From Apostichopus japonicus (taxonomy: Eukaryota; Echinodermata; Holothuroidea; Aspidochirotida; Stichopodidae), in contig NC_092577.1 in NCBI RefSeq assembly GCF_037975245.1, positions 33,128,398 to 33,192,397 on the forward strand: a stretch of 64,000 nucleotides of DNA, read 5' to 3'. Both the position numbers and the translations under genes were made by a program. The stretch's first letter is position 1, and each line of letters begins with the position of its first letter. Below, one piece after another: positions 12,577 through 26,388 of the stretch. The notes under the pieces are model-generated. The model was not told where the DNA came from, made no database searches, and saw only the letters and a list, made by a program, of their open reading frames with translations.

Positions 12577-13674
12577 TTACATTTCAGAGACCTTTAAAGA
12601 AGTATTTAGAGAACTCTTTCCATGTGATTCTTCAGTATTTATAGTCGAAGGGTAAAGATAGGCAAATCTTTTCAGGAACGAAAAAGTGTCCAGAAACGCC
12701 TGGCGATAAATGGAGCCGAATATGTTATAAATAATAGGATTAAGTAAGGAATTGATTAACGTCACGACAGATATGACGAAAATGTAATGAAGCGCAACTT
12801 GGTATTTATGGGTCGGTGGCATATTGAAATAAATGCAAGTAACAACGTCGTGCAGCAGCACGCAGACATTGAACACACCTGTATTCACAAAGACCATGAC
12901 TGTCAGGTTACGCTGTTCCCTGACGTGCAACCTCTGGGACTCGACACCGACGTTTGGGAGTTTTCCCAACATTCTATAAATCAGAACAGAGAGAGAAATG
13001 GATATTACCACCGTAAGGACTTCACAGACGACTAAGAAATAAGTGGTACCCTTCACGGCATTTTCGATGTCGCCGTCGAAGGGTGGACCTAATGACTGTG
13101 TGTACAAGGAAACGTTTCCAGTGGTGCAATGACGTTCAGGTTCCCAAGAAGGATGCACAATAAAAACGAAGAAGAAAATCAGACACGTTAAACTGAGCGA
13201 AATGAAACAAATGATAGCGATGACTGCGTAGTTAATAAGAATTTTCACAGAAGAATTGAAATATTCCATGGGGTTACTGATGGCCTGGTATCGTTCAATT
13301 GTTACCAGTGTAATTAAAATACACGATATGAACTGGTAAGGGAATCGAATGATTAACACTAAAGGTTCATGTATGGATATGATACCTTCATGAATCGAAT
13401 CTATCAGCCATCGCAAGCCGATGAATATGTAACATGCAGATATCAACGCATCGTTGGCGGAGAGAGTCACTAACAAGAATCTAAGAGGAGTTCTTCTCAG
13501 ATTGGGATGTTTAACGACAGTCAACAGGAAAAGAAAATTGGAAGAAAACGCTAACAGACCGAAAGATAATGTTGAAACCGAGAGTTTGATAATGTATGCT
13601 TGCAGATGTTCCAAATATGTGCAGTTTGGAAGTTCATAGTCCGGCCGTTGGGAGAATGAAGATGAATAATCCAT
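12577..13674 (-). CDS. Orphan class A (rhodopsin-like) GPCR, paralogue 1
   Basis: Intronless 365-residue seven-helix receptor. Class A hallmarks: N46 in TM1 (1.50), LSANDA with D75 in TM2 (2.50), ERY with R128 at the end of TM3 (3.50), and NPIIYN in TM7 followed by an amphipathic helix 8 (GSIYRQAF). The N-terminus has one N-glycosylation sequon (N17-C-T). Two usual features are missing. Position 3.25 is Glu103 instead of the disulfide cysteine, and TM6 has no CWxP motif or proline. The third intracellular loop (LPNVGVESQRLHVREQRNLT) is almost identical in the plus-strand paralogue at 19,922. A plasma-membrane receptor coupling to a G protein is expected; the ligand is unknown. Large intronless lineage-specific receptor families occur in echinoderms, and this pair may belong to one. 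The stop codon lies about 20 bp from a 33/34-bp minisatellite, which probably forms part of the 3'UTR. Confidence 0.92.
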   Translation of the reverse strand: MDYSSSFSQRPDYELPNCTYLEHLQAYIIKLSVSTLSFGLLAFSSNFLFLLTVVKHPNLRRTPLRFLLVTLSANDALISACYIFIGLRWLIDSIHEGIISIHEPLVLIIRFPYQFISCILITLVTIERYQAISNPMEYFNSSVKILINYAVIAIICFISLSLTCLIFFFVFIVHPSWEPERHCTTGNVSLYTQSLGPPFDGDIENAVKGTTYFLVVCEVLTVVISISLSVLIYRMLGKLPNVGVESQRLHVREQRNLTVMVFVNTGVFNVCVLLHDVVTCIYFNMPPTHKYQVALHYIFVISVVTLINSLLNPIIYNIFGSIYRQAFLDTFSFLKRFAYLYPSTINTEESHGKSSLNTSLKVSEM

Positions 13675-16180
13675 TCTGGAAGTTTACTAGACCCCCCCAA
13701 AAAAGACTCCCCTTTGGCAACTTTAAAGTGATAAACTCGAATGTTACTTTCATGCAACAATAACAACTTATACGGATAATGCCAAACGATGAAATTGGTT
13801 TATGGTATATTAAATCAGCGTTTCCTATCGGGCAAATACAGCACGAGAGCTCAAACTATATGCGCTATTAGCTTACTGGTTAGGTAGTGTTGTTGCAACA
13901 CACGTTGAATTTCGAGAACGAATAGGTCCTCCAGCAGAGTTCTATAAGACAGGTCAATGTTTCAATTTGTACGAAAGCCTCAATGCGAATATAAGTTATA
14001 AGCTTAATAATATTATAACCTTTGCTTTAATTAGTTTGTACGAAAGCCTCCTGCAAACATTATAAGTTATAAGCCTAAATATAATCTTTTAACTTTTTTT
14101 GTTAAAGTTTTGAGAACAATTATTAGTTCTCTTCTTGACACCTTGTAAACAACAAAACAGTTACAACTACACCAATAAACTGTTTACTATTAAACTTTAT
14201 GAATTCTTAAAGTTACACCTGTGGATCCTACTAATTTATAAACCTCCTTTGACTTCGTTGTTGTTTTTGTTGGCGTTTTTCGTTGTTGACTTGTTTTTCA
14301 CTCTATTTTCTTCCGTTTTGTTCTTCTTCTTGAATTCTTCTAATAACAAATGCTTGATGATGAGAAATTCGCTCACTCTATCAATTGGATAGTTTCTACG
14401 AAATCACCGAATATTTTCTTCGTTAGTGTTTGAAAATTTAACATATAAGAATATATTCCTCAGTGACGTGATGACTATATATATGATCCCCTTCCAATAA
14501 TTCGTCAATGTGATGTTTCGATTTCTGTTTTTTCTTCGTACTTGGTTCACCACCTTATAGGGCCTTTGGAGACCGAAGTGAGTTCCACTGTTAAACACGT
14601 AGTGAAGACACACGCGGAATGAATTCGCGGCACCATTCGATCCAAAATATCTAGAAATGTTTGTATTTAGACCAAACCTTTCATGTTCACTCTCTGTTGC
14701 CTTGTATAAGAAAAAAACAAGTGAAAACTAATTCGTATGTGACTCTAGAGTTTTTCTCCCCGATTAGACATCCATAACTCTAGTGCGACGAAGAAAAATA
14801 AGTGTCAGTTTTTAAAGCGGCTGACATCAAACTTGATTAAAAGGAATATCCTCCAATCCTTTCAGATATATGCAATAACTTGTGTTTGGTCATTTCACAT
14901 TAATTAACATTTCCGTTAACAATTCTGGGCAAAATCCGCCGTCTTTGGTGTAGGTTAGTTTGCAAATCGTGGAAGGTACTGTAGATATCTATATTTATGA
15001 TCGTTGAATATTCATGCTTGTTCAAACAGTATTACTATAGACTTCCGCTTGGTTGATGAAATGCTTTAAATGACACGTAAAGCCTACAAGATGTAGTTCT
15101 TCTTTTGGAAGGATAATCATTACGTAAATAAACGTAAAAGAGTAACGAAAAAGATATCCACTTCGAGACACAAATAAAATGTTTTCTTGTGATTATCACA
15201 AAACTCTATAGTACACACAGCAAACTGGACGACCGTTTTCACGTTAAGAAACTGCTATACCTTCAGAAGCCATCGTTGTTAGTATTATCTATACATAAAA
15301 CATGAATTCTCGATATGAATGTGGAAAAAAGAACAACATAAGCTTTTGACTTTTGCCTTTTTCAAAAGAGCTGAGAAAACCAGATAAATCCACACACGGA
15401 AATTCCGTACTATCTGTCTTGATAGTTATACACATACATATATACGTATTTTGAGGGTCTATATCCACTTGAATTTATACTACTGAAACTAACAGTCTTT
15501 GAAACGCAATTGTTACGTTTTCAAGAGAACGCACGAAATATTTTACATCCATTCAGAATGTTAGCTGTGATGGAAATGAGAGTGCTTTGCATTAATGCGA
15601 AAGCACACGGGAGTGAACGATTTGAAAAACAACTTCCTTTTTTTTAATTATTACTCTGATTTTATCGTAAGCTGATCATTTGACTGGGTTTATTCAATGT
15701 CATAAATAATAGAATGCAAAAACAATTTTGAATAGATCGAAATGCGAGAGACCAAGAATATGAATTTAATTTGTAATATGTATAATTAAATGACGTTATA
15801 TACCGGTTTCCCGGTATTAGATTCCCCTGTGCACGTTTGAAAGCGACTTAAAAATATACGGCGCTCGAAAAGTGACTTTCAAGTGGCGTTGGTACAGAAT
15901 TACAAGAACTATTGTCACCAATGCCCCGTTATAGTACTTTCACTTCAATAGCAAAATTGGCAAATTATGATCTGAAAGCAACATGGGTGAATGCTGAGTA
16001 GAAGTTTGATTCCTTGCGATTCGTATTTATTGATCGTTTTTTTTTATTACCACATATAAGACCAGAACAATATCCAGGTTGTCCGAATTACGGTGGCCGA
16101 CTAGAACGGGCAATGAAGGTCATTCTGTGACACCAACATCCGGGGTTAGGTCCCTATACCTTCCCGTGATGAGTGGCCTG
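13675..16180. other. GPCR 1 upstream region, no second gene seen
   Basis: Expected promoter side of the minus-strand GPCR. It contains an imperfect ~72-bp direct duplication (about 13963-14035 and 14036-14090, both with TTGTACGAAAGCCTC). The remainder is AT-rich with only short open frames. Confidence 0.45.
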
Positions 16181-16259
<79 letters not shown>

Positions 16260-16850
16260 GACTTATAATGCGCACACACCACTCAAAGAATGTTCATGGC
16301 GCAAGTGACAATGAGAAATGATACAAATAATACAGAATAATACAAAACGATGACAGAAGAAAAACTTAATGGTATAAGATCATATAAAAGCTTTTGTCAT
16401 TAAGTGGGATTTAATGCTCTTCTTAAAGTTAGAGAGAGTAGATGTTTTTTCTGATTTTTAAGGGAAGTTGGTTCCATAAGCGAGGGGCAGAAACAATAAA
16501 TGACCTATCCCCCCAAGAATGTTTGGACTTAATTTCAGATAATAAAAATTGAGAGCTGAATCTTAGATTACGAGAGGGGACATAAATATGTAATAAGTCA
16601 GAAATATACATTTGGACCATGTCCTTTAAGTGATTTATAAACAATAAGGAGAATTTTATACATAATACGATATTTTACAGGTAGCCACTGCAGGTTTTTT
16701 AAGACAGGGTGGATATGACAATGCTTATGAGAATGAGTTACAATACGTGCAGCTGAGTTTTGGATTAATTGGAGTCTATGAATCTGTTCATGTGGGAGAC
16801 CGAGGAGTAAGGAATTGCCCATATCCAACCTTGAAGTGATGGGTTCGATG
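16181..16850 (-). pseudogene. LINE reverse-transcriptase C-terminal remnant with (TTA)n tail
   Basis: Two overlapping minus frames (16828-16598 and 16644-16429) together carry residues typical of the last part of a CR1/L2-type LINE polymerase. Examples are [36 protein letters not shown] and GDRSFIVSAPRLWNQLP. A frameshift separates them near 16,600-16,640. Downstream on the same strand a GCGCATTATAAG motif precedes a (TTA)n microsatellite at 16258-16181, which is the likely 3' tail. The element is 5'-truncated and dead. Confidence 0.85.
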
Positions 16851-16973
16851 GGAATGACATAGACATTGAATAAACACGGTATATAGGCCTTTATATACTG
16901 CCATCACCTCGCTTACCTCGATGACATGGTTGAGTCCTATCCAAGTGTCTTATTACACGTGGTATAAAATAAC

Positions 16974-17349
16974 ATAATAACATTCAGTAAACAACATGAT
17001 AATAAAAATTGAATACCGAGGTTCAAGTTCCGTTAGAAGATACATCAGTAAGCCTAATATTTAAAGTATTTCTTCTTTTAGCAATTCGGCCTCCACAGAG
17101 AAACCAGTTGCCAGTCAGACAAGCCACATCCTGAATAAAAGCGTGTCCTGAAAACCGATACTATAACTTAATAACGTTCAGTAAACAACAGGATAATAGA
17201 AATGAATACCGAGGTTCAAGTTCCGTTAGAAGGTACATCAGTAAGCCTAATATTTAAAATCTTTCTTCTTTTAGCAATTCGGCATTCACAGATAAGCCGC
17301 AGTTGCCAGCCAGACCAGCCACATGCTGAATAAAAGCGTGTCCTGAAAA
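16974..17349. repeat. Tandem duplication of about 190 bp
   Basis: Copies at about 16974-17155 and 17165-17349 share long identical blocks such as GAATACCGAGGTTCAAGTTC and GAATAAAAGCGTGTCCTGAA. They differ by a few substitutions and small indels. No coding content is evident. Confidence 0.85.
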
Positions 17350-19080
17350 TGCGAAAAGACGTACTATTCTTCAAACTTGAGTTTTCCGACGAAAAGACAA
17401 AACACATTGTAGTCAGGTGTTTGTTTTCAACTGTAGCGAATAGTCACGTTATTAAAACCATTCAGAAAATATGCTTACATTTTAATAGGTTATTATTAGT
17501 TTTTGATGTTACAAAATATACCAACTTTAGAATGAATGAGTTTTGATTTTTCATCGGGATTTGGTCTTTTGGAACGTGTTCAAAAATTATCGGGGCTTTT
17601 GTTATTGTGCCCTAGACGCCACCAAAGTTAATTCTGTTCGGATATCGACTTCTCACCAACGCTACAATAAAAACTTTGGCAGAAGTTGTCGACTGTTCCA
17701 CAAATAAATAGATTTGGAATATTAAGTCTATATGCTATGATGTTACCAACGTATTTATTGAGGTTTCGCAGTTTTCCATGAAGGCGTGCGCATTTATGGT
17801 TATACATATTACGTTACCTGCGTGAGTTACCTTGACTTTCTCTTTTACCAAAGACGCCTGAGGGAGATCGTAAATTGTGGCTAAATCAACTCATCAGACA
17901 TTTCAAACAAGTGAAACTAATTTATTTATGGACTATCGAAATTTGAATCCTTCCATGCAGAAACAGAACCTGAAGAATAAGGAATGACATCTGCTTACAT
18001 ATCCCTTGCACTAATAGTGAGTGCCTAGACCATAGCATATGTCATATGGACAAACAGTTTGAATAAATAATTGTGTTTGTATCTCTTTTGTTTCTCATCG
18101 AAGGAATGTGAACTCTTGAGACGATCCCTTTACAGTTCATCCATGCACGTGAATACCGAAACAAATATCATCCCTGCTCTAGTTTTCGTCGAATGAGGAA
18201 AGCGAATGGTAGACAAATTTATAGAAATTAAACATCTCTATAACCTGTCGTCAATAAACTATATACAAATATTTATATATATTTATATATATAAATATAC
18301 ATATATATATATATATATATATACATATCTATATATATATATATGTACAGAAAACAGCCAATAAAAATCACGTTTTTGTCAGAGGGAATGAACACAATGA
18401 CATGAGATATTTGTGAATCTCTTGGAATGCTGCTGCTATAAGAACATTTAGTTGTGCGGTCAGCATATACATATATCAATTTAACGTGTTTTATTATGCA
18501 GACGATATCAAAGAACTCAAAGTGCGTATATACCGGTATATATATATATATATGTTTACGACGAAGTTCTTTCTCTTCAAACGTTAGACAACAAAACCGA
18601 GTAACAACATTTCTGTAAGTTTCAATCCGACATCACTGCAGAACGGTTGATGTGTAAATCGACACTGGAACCGAAAAGTTAACATACGCAAGGAAGACAA
18701 ACCGAAAACTTAAGCCCACGAAAATGAGAAGTTAAAAGGCCCAGTATTGGTATTCCGGATACAGTCCATGCATTGTACAAACTTGAAGGAACAATTCTTT
18801 GAAGAACTTTTTTGAGAGGCGGCAGATGATTACAGAGCGCGATTGTTACTTCATCAAAACGACTGGCAGCTTTGTTTTGTCTTCAGCCTGAAGTGTGTAT
18901 AATGGACACGGGCATAATTGTATCGCTTTAACTTGACAACAAGAAACAATTTCTCTGTGAGTCATGTTCGTTAACACTTAACAAAGACTTTCGTTGAACT
19001 ATCCATTTGTACTGCCAGTTATACATTTCAGAACATTGCGAAGAAAATTGCAAAGCAATTGTGTTTAAATCTACACTGAA
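17350..19080. other. Intergenic stretch between the GPCRs
   Basis: Contains TA-rich microsatellites at 18260-18345 and 18535-18553. I find no gene, intron-exon pattern or shared element mirroring the upstream side of the other GPCR. Confidence 0.45.
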
Positions 19081-19086
19081 ACCTTT

Positions 19087-19341
19087 ATTATCATTAGTGT
19101 TAACGCAATGTTGTGTGATTTTAATTTACACATCTTACCTTCCTATACTTAACAAAAATTAGCCTAGAATCTTGATTCTGTTTAAACAGCCTATTGTGTT
19201 TAATGCTCTCGTTTTATTATCATTAGTGTTCACGCAAGTGTTGTGTGATTTTTAATTTACACATCTTAGCTTCCTATACTTGAACACAAATTACCCTATA
19301 GAATCTTGATTCTGTTTAAACAGCCTTTTGTGTTTAATGGT
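19087..19341. repeat. Tandem duplication of about 127 bp upstream of GPCR 2
   Basis: Copies at about 19087-19207 and 19215-19341 both contain ATTATCATTAGTGTT, TTTACACATCTTA and TCTTGATTCTGTTTAAACAG. They lie roughly 600 bp upstream of the GPCR start, within its likely promoter side. Confidence 0.85.
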
Positions 19342-19921
19342 TATCATAACAATTTTCATAGGCCGATAACTCGTAGTATATAAATGCGAATAAGACTACA
19401 TTTGGTCAATCTAACAAATTCAGCTATATAGTTGGTTACCATACGAAATAAGCAAGTTCCCAATTGAGCTTTAAGTTTTATATTACTTGGTGTTAACTTA
19501 CTACAAAACACATAATTAATCGAATAGGATCAGAATATTAAATATTTTTGTACTTAGGGGGAGTGGAACTTAGGTATAGGCCTATACTTATTCCATTAAC
19601 TGCAATATTATAGGATTTAAGTATCCCCATACAGGCTCTTTGAAGTTCTTGTACGTGGTCAAGGGGTAAAGTAGACAACACAAAGCATTAAGTAACTGTA
19701 AAATACTCTCGTTGTGAACGGAGTTGAACGTGTATCGATAGAACACATGACATTATATTCTTTTGAAAAAAATAGAACTTACGTTGTTACGATAATATCA
19801 GAGTTTGCTATAAGAACAGTATACCGTGTTTATACTGTAATCGTTCTCAAGGACGGTTATTGGGTATCGAAAGAAATCGATCGCGATTTTTGGTATAGAG
19901 TCACTGTTCATTCCTATCAGA

Positions 19922-21028
19922 ATGGAGACCCCAGATCCCGACTCATACTATAGTAGCCAATTTGATGGAAGATCAACGTTAACTGATTGTACACATCTCG
20001 AACAACCACGTGTATATGTACTGCAATTATCGGTGTTGACAATAGTATTTGGTGTTTTTGGATTCATTTCTAATGTCCTATTTCTGATAACTGTCGCTAA
20101 GCAGGCCAAACTCAGAAATAATCATCTCAGAATGATGATAGTTACACTTTCTATCATAGATACATTGATATCTTCGTGTTACATCCTCATCGGTTTGCGC
20201 TGGCTGATAGACTCAATGAACTATATCATAGCCCTTCACGAGAACTTAGTTCTATTATTTAGGTTCCCTTTCCAAGTAATATCATGCGTGCTAATCATTC
20301 TTATCACCACTGAACGATACCAGGCCATCAGAAACCCCATGAAATATGTCATTTCCACTACCACCATGAAGACTCGTGTTAGTTACGCAGTCAGCCTTAT
20401 CATCTGCCTCTTTTCTCTCTGCCTTACGTGTGTGATCTTTATCATCCTCTTCATTGTACACCCAACCTGGCAAAATGAAAAAGGCTGCGACGATAGTGTT
20501 ATTTCTATTCACTTGAAAGATCTGCCCGTAGAATTCACAATTGTGGTGCAAGTGATCAACTACATATTGGTCACATCTGAGGTGCTGACCGTGATAATAA
20601 CCATCTCTCTCTCTGTTCTGGTGTATAGAATGTTAGCAAACCTCCCAAACGTAGGCGATGAGTCCCAGAGGTTGCACGTTAGGGAACAGCGTAACCTGAC
20701 GATCATGGTTATTGTTAATACAGGTGTGTTTTGTACCTGTGTGGTTTTGCAGGATATTTTAACGTGCATATACCTTCAGTTGCCTGATCATGGTTGGATA
20801 AAAACCTACATCTTAATCATAATACTTCTCACGTTGCTTAATTCTTGTCTAAATCCGATTATTTACAACATATTCGGCTCCATTTACCGGCAGGCGTTTT
20901 TGGAAACATTTCCGTGTGTTCGACGTATTACAAATCGTTCCTCCTGCAGGGACTCACATGTTGAGACAGTAGCACATTCACAGGGTGATCAGTCAAGAGA
21001 AACTAGCCTCGATATGTCAAAACTTTGA
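19922..21028 (+). CDS. Orphan class A (rhodopsin-like) GPCR, paralogue 2
   Basis: Intronless 368-residue receptor, clearly a paralogue of the gene at 12,577-13,674 but on the opposite strand. Diagnostic residues are N51 (1.50), D80 (2.50), ERY with R132 (3.50), and NPIIYN in TM7 with GSIYRQAF in helix 8. Like its partner it has Glu (E107) at 3.25 instead of Cys and no CWxP in TM6. The N-terminal sequon of paralogue 1 is lost (TDCT instead of NCT), but the adjacent Cys is kept. Loop 3 is conserved almost residue for residue. The C-tail differs and is rich in Ser/Thr, offering candidate phosphorylation sites. The start chosen is the first Met before the aligned N-terminus. The 3' flank ends in a LINE-like tail near 21,480-21,545, so the 3'UTR may have been supplied by a retroelement. 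Ligand unknown. Confidence 0.92.
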   Translation: METPDPDSYYSSQFDGRSTLTDCTHLEQPRVYVLQLSVLTIVFGVFGFISNVLFLITVAKQAKLRNNHLRMMIVTLSIIDTLISSCYILIGLRWLIDSMNYIIALHENLVLLFRFPFQVISCVLIILITTERYQAIRNPMKYVISTTTMKTRVSYAVSLIICLFSLCLTCVIFIILFIVHPTWQNEKGCDDSVISIHLKDLPVEFTIVVQVINYILVTSEVLTVIITISLSVLVYRMLANLPNVGDESQRLHVREQRNLTIMVIVNTGVFCTCVVLQDILTCIYLQLPDHGWIKTYILIIILLTLLNSCLNPIIYNIFGSIYRQAFLETFPCVRRITNRSSCRDSHVETVAHSQGDQSRETSLDMSKL

Positions 21029-21049
21029 TAACAAACAAAGCAAGGCTGT

Positions 21050-21548
21050 TTTAACTGATAATTGACTGTGTTTTAACTTTTATTATGCATAGATACTACG
21101 TTTGGAACTATTTATTTAATTCTTAACATTTGTTTCTTATTTATTTATTTATATTTATTTTTTGTTAACTACGTTTAGGGTTCCATTTATTATCGTTTAC
21201 TATTGGGTATTTATTACTATCTGTTTTAGGCTTTTACAATAATTGTCTTACGGTACTATAGTTTCTCATACTTATTTATATTTAAACATTGACTACGATT
21301 TAATCTATTTTACTATTTACTTACTTCTGAATTTGTTTTGGACTATTGCGTTTTGGCCTTTTTTTTAGTATCGTTTATTACGGGTGTTTTTTATATTGTT
21401 GCTTTTACATTTTTCCCTTATTGGTTCTATATATTTAATATTTTGGTTTTTGTTTACTATTTATTTTTAGGTTTTACATTTGTAAAGCGCTTTGAGCAGC
21501 TTTGCTATTAAACGCTATATAAATATTACTTATTATTTTTATTATTAC
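21050..21548 (+). repeat. Probable LINE 3' tail downstream of GPCR 2
   Basis: A T-rich stretch ends in GTAAAGCGCTTTGAGCAG, CGCTATATAAATATTA and then TTATTATTT-type repeats. The same style of end (GCGCTTTATAAATTCTTA then TTA repeats) closes the LINE remnant at 35884-36275. No coding portion remains. It starts just after the GPCR stop and may provide its 3'UTR. Confidence 0.5.
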
Positions 21549-21716
21549 CCACAACACACGTATACATTCTATTTGAATCTTTTCAGAATAACGATAGTCC
21601 TTGTATTTCAATTGGTGAAACAAAATCTATAGGAGATTCGAAAAACAAAAGGCAGAAAATAAGAAACCACTCCAGGATCTCCTTTAACGCACCAACTTTG
21701 TGCGCGTGTGTGTTTG

Positions 21717-21787
21717 GGGGGAGGGGGAGGGGGAGGGGGAGGGGGAGGGGGAGGGGGAGGGGGAGGGGGAGGGGGAGGGGGAGGGGG
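21717..21787 (+). repeat. (GGGGGA)n minisatellite, G-quadruplex-prone
   Basis: About 11-12 units of a 6-bp GGGGGA repeat, with G only on the plus strand. Many adjacent runs of five G make quadruplex formation plausible. Confidence 0.95.
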
Positions 21788-23494
<1,707 letters not shown>

Positions 23495-24034
23495 CCGTGG
23501 TTTTCAACCTTGGGCTCGCGGGCCCATTTGGGCCCGCGAAGCCGATTTTGTGGGCTCGCGAGCATTGCCCCGGTAATGATTAAAAATTGTGTCATTTTGG
23601 GGGGCTGGTGGCGAAGGCACATGATGATGTTTCTTAGGAAGCCTCTTCGATGAAACCTTGTACAACGGGTAAAATTTACTCAACCCTAACCCTATAAGAC
23701 TAGTATAAGAGAATTCCCCCAACCACTGCACACTACGTATTTACCAAGGTTATGATGTGTGGAAGCCTTGCTTTGTACCATTGCCTTGTACCATTGAGGG
23801 TTGCAAGAAATCTTTGGGATAGGCTCTAATTGGGAAGTACCTGTCATCTGATCACGGAGGAACATACATAGCTCTGATTGAGTCCCCGGGTCACTTGTGT
23901 CAAGAATACACTAATAAACGCTGTGAAATTGATTTTATGAAGTTGATAACTTTGCAGGGTAGGGTATGGGCTCGCGAGGACGGCTCGGAAGACGAATTGG
24001 GCTCGTGATCGAAAAAAGGTTGAAAACCAAGGTC
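23495..24034. mobile_element. hAT (Charlie-like) non-autonomous element
   Basis: The left end CCGTGGTTTTCAACCTT and right end AAGGTTGAAAACCAAGG are inverted repeats of the familiar hAT type (compare CAGTGGTTCTCAACC). The body has GGGCTCGCGGGCCC near the left and GGGCTCGCGAGGACG near the right. Flanks share GCTAGAT with one mismatch over 8 bp (23487-23494 and 24035-24042). No transposase is encoded. Confidence 0.75.
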
Positions 24035-24238
24035 AGCTAGATGAATTCTACCTGCTACTTTTGGGTTGGCCAGATTCACATTGATATGATCAGCAGATTG
24101 CTAGTGGACTAGCCAAGAATCGTCCCACCACATTTGTATAAAAGCAATAGGTGCTACGTTAGGTCCATGACATTGTATAGGCTGAGGCTACCGAAACAGT
24201 GTATCATATATATTTGACAGATTGCCCTCCAATGCACG

Positions 24239-24239
<1 letters not shown>

Positions 24240-24329
<90 letters not shown>
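24240..24329. repeat. TA dinucleotide microsatellite
   Basis: Uninterrupted TA run of about 90 bp. Confidence 0.98.
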
Positions 24330-24334
<5 letters not shown>

Positions 24335-24389
24335 CTGGTTTGCGTCTATCTTGGGGCAGAGTGCTCTATGTCCGGTGTACAAGTCCGGT

Positions 24390-24915
24390 GTACCTTGCAA
24401 ATATTATTTGTTTACGTGACATTGAAATTTGAACAGTAATGAGTATTGAATTGAAGGACCTTACAGCACAATATCCAGTGCTGTGCTTTGAGGTGTTTCA
24501 CACATGTTCTGCACATCTGAATTAATAATACATTATGTTCGTGTATGTATGTATTTATTGATATTCATTTTAGTCTTGGAATCACGTGGATTAAACCAGA
24601 AACAGACAGTACCTTGCAAATATTATTTGTGTACGTGAAATTGAAATCTGAAAAGTATTGAATTGAATAACCTTTAAGTACAATATCCAGTGCTGTGCTT
24701 TGAGGTGTTTCACACATGTTCTGCATATCTGAATTAATAATACATACATGTTCGTGTGTGTATGTATTGATTGATATTCATTTTATAGTAAAAGTCTTTG
24801 AATCAAGTGATTTAAACCAGAAAGAGACAGTATACATTGCAAATGATTTGTGTATATGACATTGAAATCTGTACAGTATTCATTTGATAGACTTTTTAAT
24901 TTCAACATCCAGGCT
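24390..24915. repeat. Tandem repeat of about 220 bp, 2.4 copies
   Basis: Copies start at about 24390, 24610 and 24833 (partial). Each has a TTGCAAAT(ATT)ATTTGT opening; the first two share CAATATCCAGTGCTGTGCTT and CACACATGTTCTGCA. The third copy is truncated. No coding content. Confidence 0.85.
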
Positions 24916-26388
24916 CAGAAACATGTGGAATAGCAAAACAGGTAAAAGACATATTTTGTAAAAATCACAACTTTGAGGATTTTCCATTCAAAAATCAGGC
25001 AAAATACCCTTCTGATTAGTTTTGCAAAAAATAATAGTCAGATTTTTTATAACGTGACGCATTTTGAGTAATGGCTATCAAAGACGACCTCTTTTGTACA
25101 TCAGAGCAACTTAACATCATAAATTAATGTTGAGAAATGCTAGAACCCTGATATTTGGTTAACTTGTAAGAACTTCACACTAATAATTAAAGAAAAAAAA
25201 AACTCACATCTCTCACGTGGTTACGTTGGTAAAACAATTGACCTTTAAGACCCTCCCTCATGCTGAATGGCAGCATGCAATTTCAACTTTAGCGCTGCAC
25301 AACTCTCAAATATAATACATGAAAGCATTGTAATTATTATGTTGTATTGTTTGGACTGGATATTATGACCTCTGAAAGAATAAAGTATCATCAAGCAATA
25401 GTTTAGGAGCAAAAAGTAAATAGCACATTTTTTTAGCTAAAAATATCAAAATTGAATAATTTGGCACCGTTACGTTGACTTAATTCCACAAGACAATTGT
25501 AGCCTAATTTTTTTTTTATGATCCATTTCTATGGGATATAATTTATGGGCTTATGTTATAAGTAGGTTGTAGGATGTTTAATTACTGATAATTCAGACCT
25601 TAAATATCCAGAAAATGCCATTGTGTCGACAAATTGCGGAATTTCAAAGTGTGATAAAATCGGCCAGTTTTGAAGCAATGCAATTGTCAAGATATCCTTG
25701 GTTTTTTGGTGTTCCGAGGATACAATAAATTTGGTAATTTTGAAAAGAGGTCGACCAACAACATACTCCAAAATCTGGCAATATGATATGGAATGACCCA
25801 AACACTATGGTTACTGGTTGCTTCATCGAGTACAGCGTCTTGTCAAGTTTTGCAGGAGTCTAAGAGTCGTTTTGCGGGGTAAATGGGGTTCGGGTGAGGC
25901 AATGAGGTATTCCTCCAATATTATCCATGAAAAAAGCCAGAGTCATCCTTTGCTTTCTATTATCACATATATTTTTGTTCTGTGAAAATTCCTGCGAGAG
26001 GATAAGAAATATATATTTGACAGTGTTACAGATTGGCTTTTGGATTCGTCACTATATATAGGTACGACTGCAAGTTATCAGTTCCGGAATGAAATGGAAA
26101 TCATATAGCACTTATGAACAGTTTCATTTCAGTCATTAAAGTGTTCAAAACTAAAATATTCAAAGGTTTGCAGATTTTAAATTGGTAACAGGAAATATGA
26201 AAGAGTTAGATTGTGATTACTGAAAATAAGGAGGACTACATTATGCGGTTTGATGGTTTCGTCATTAGTTGCAATAACAAGAAACGAAATACATTTTACA
26301 AATTTCAAGGATTACTACCAACATTTTGAATGTGGAATTTATTCTACGGACTTTAATGGAATGTGATATCATCTTGAACGATTAATAA
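24916..26388. other. No recognisable gene
   Basis: AT-rich sequence with short open frames only. No domain, repeat or splice-supported exon was recognised. Confidence 0.45.
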
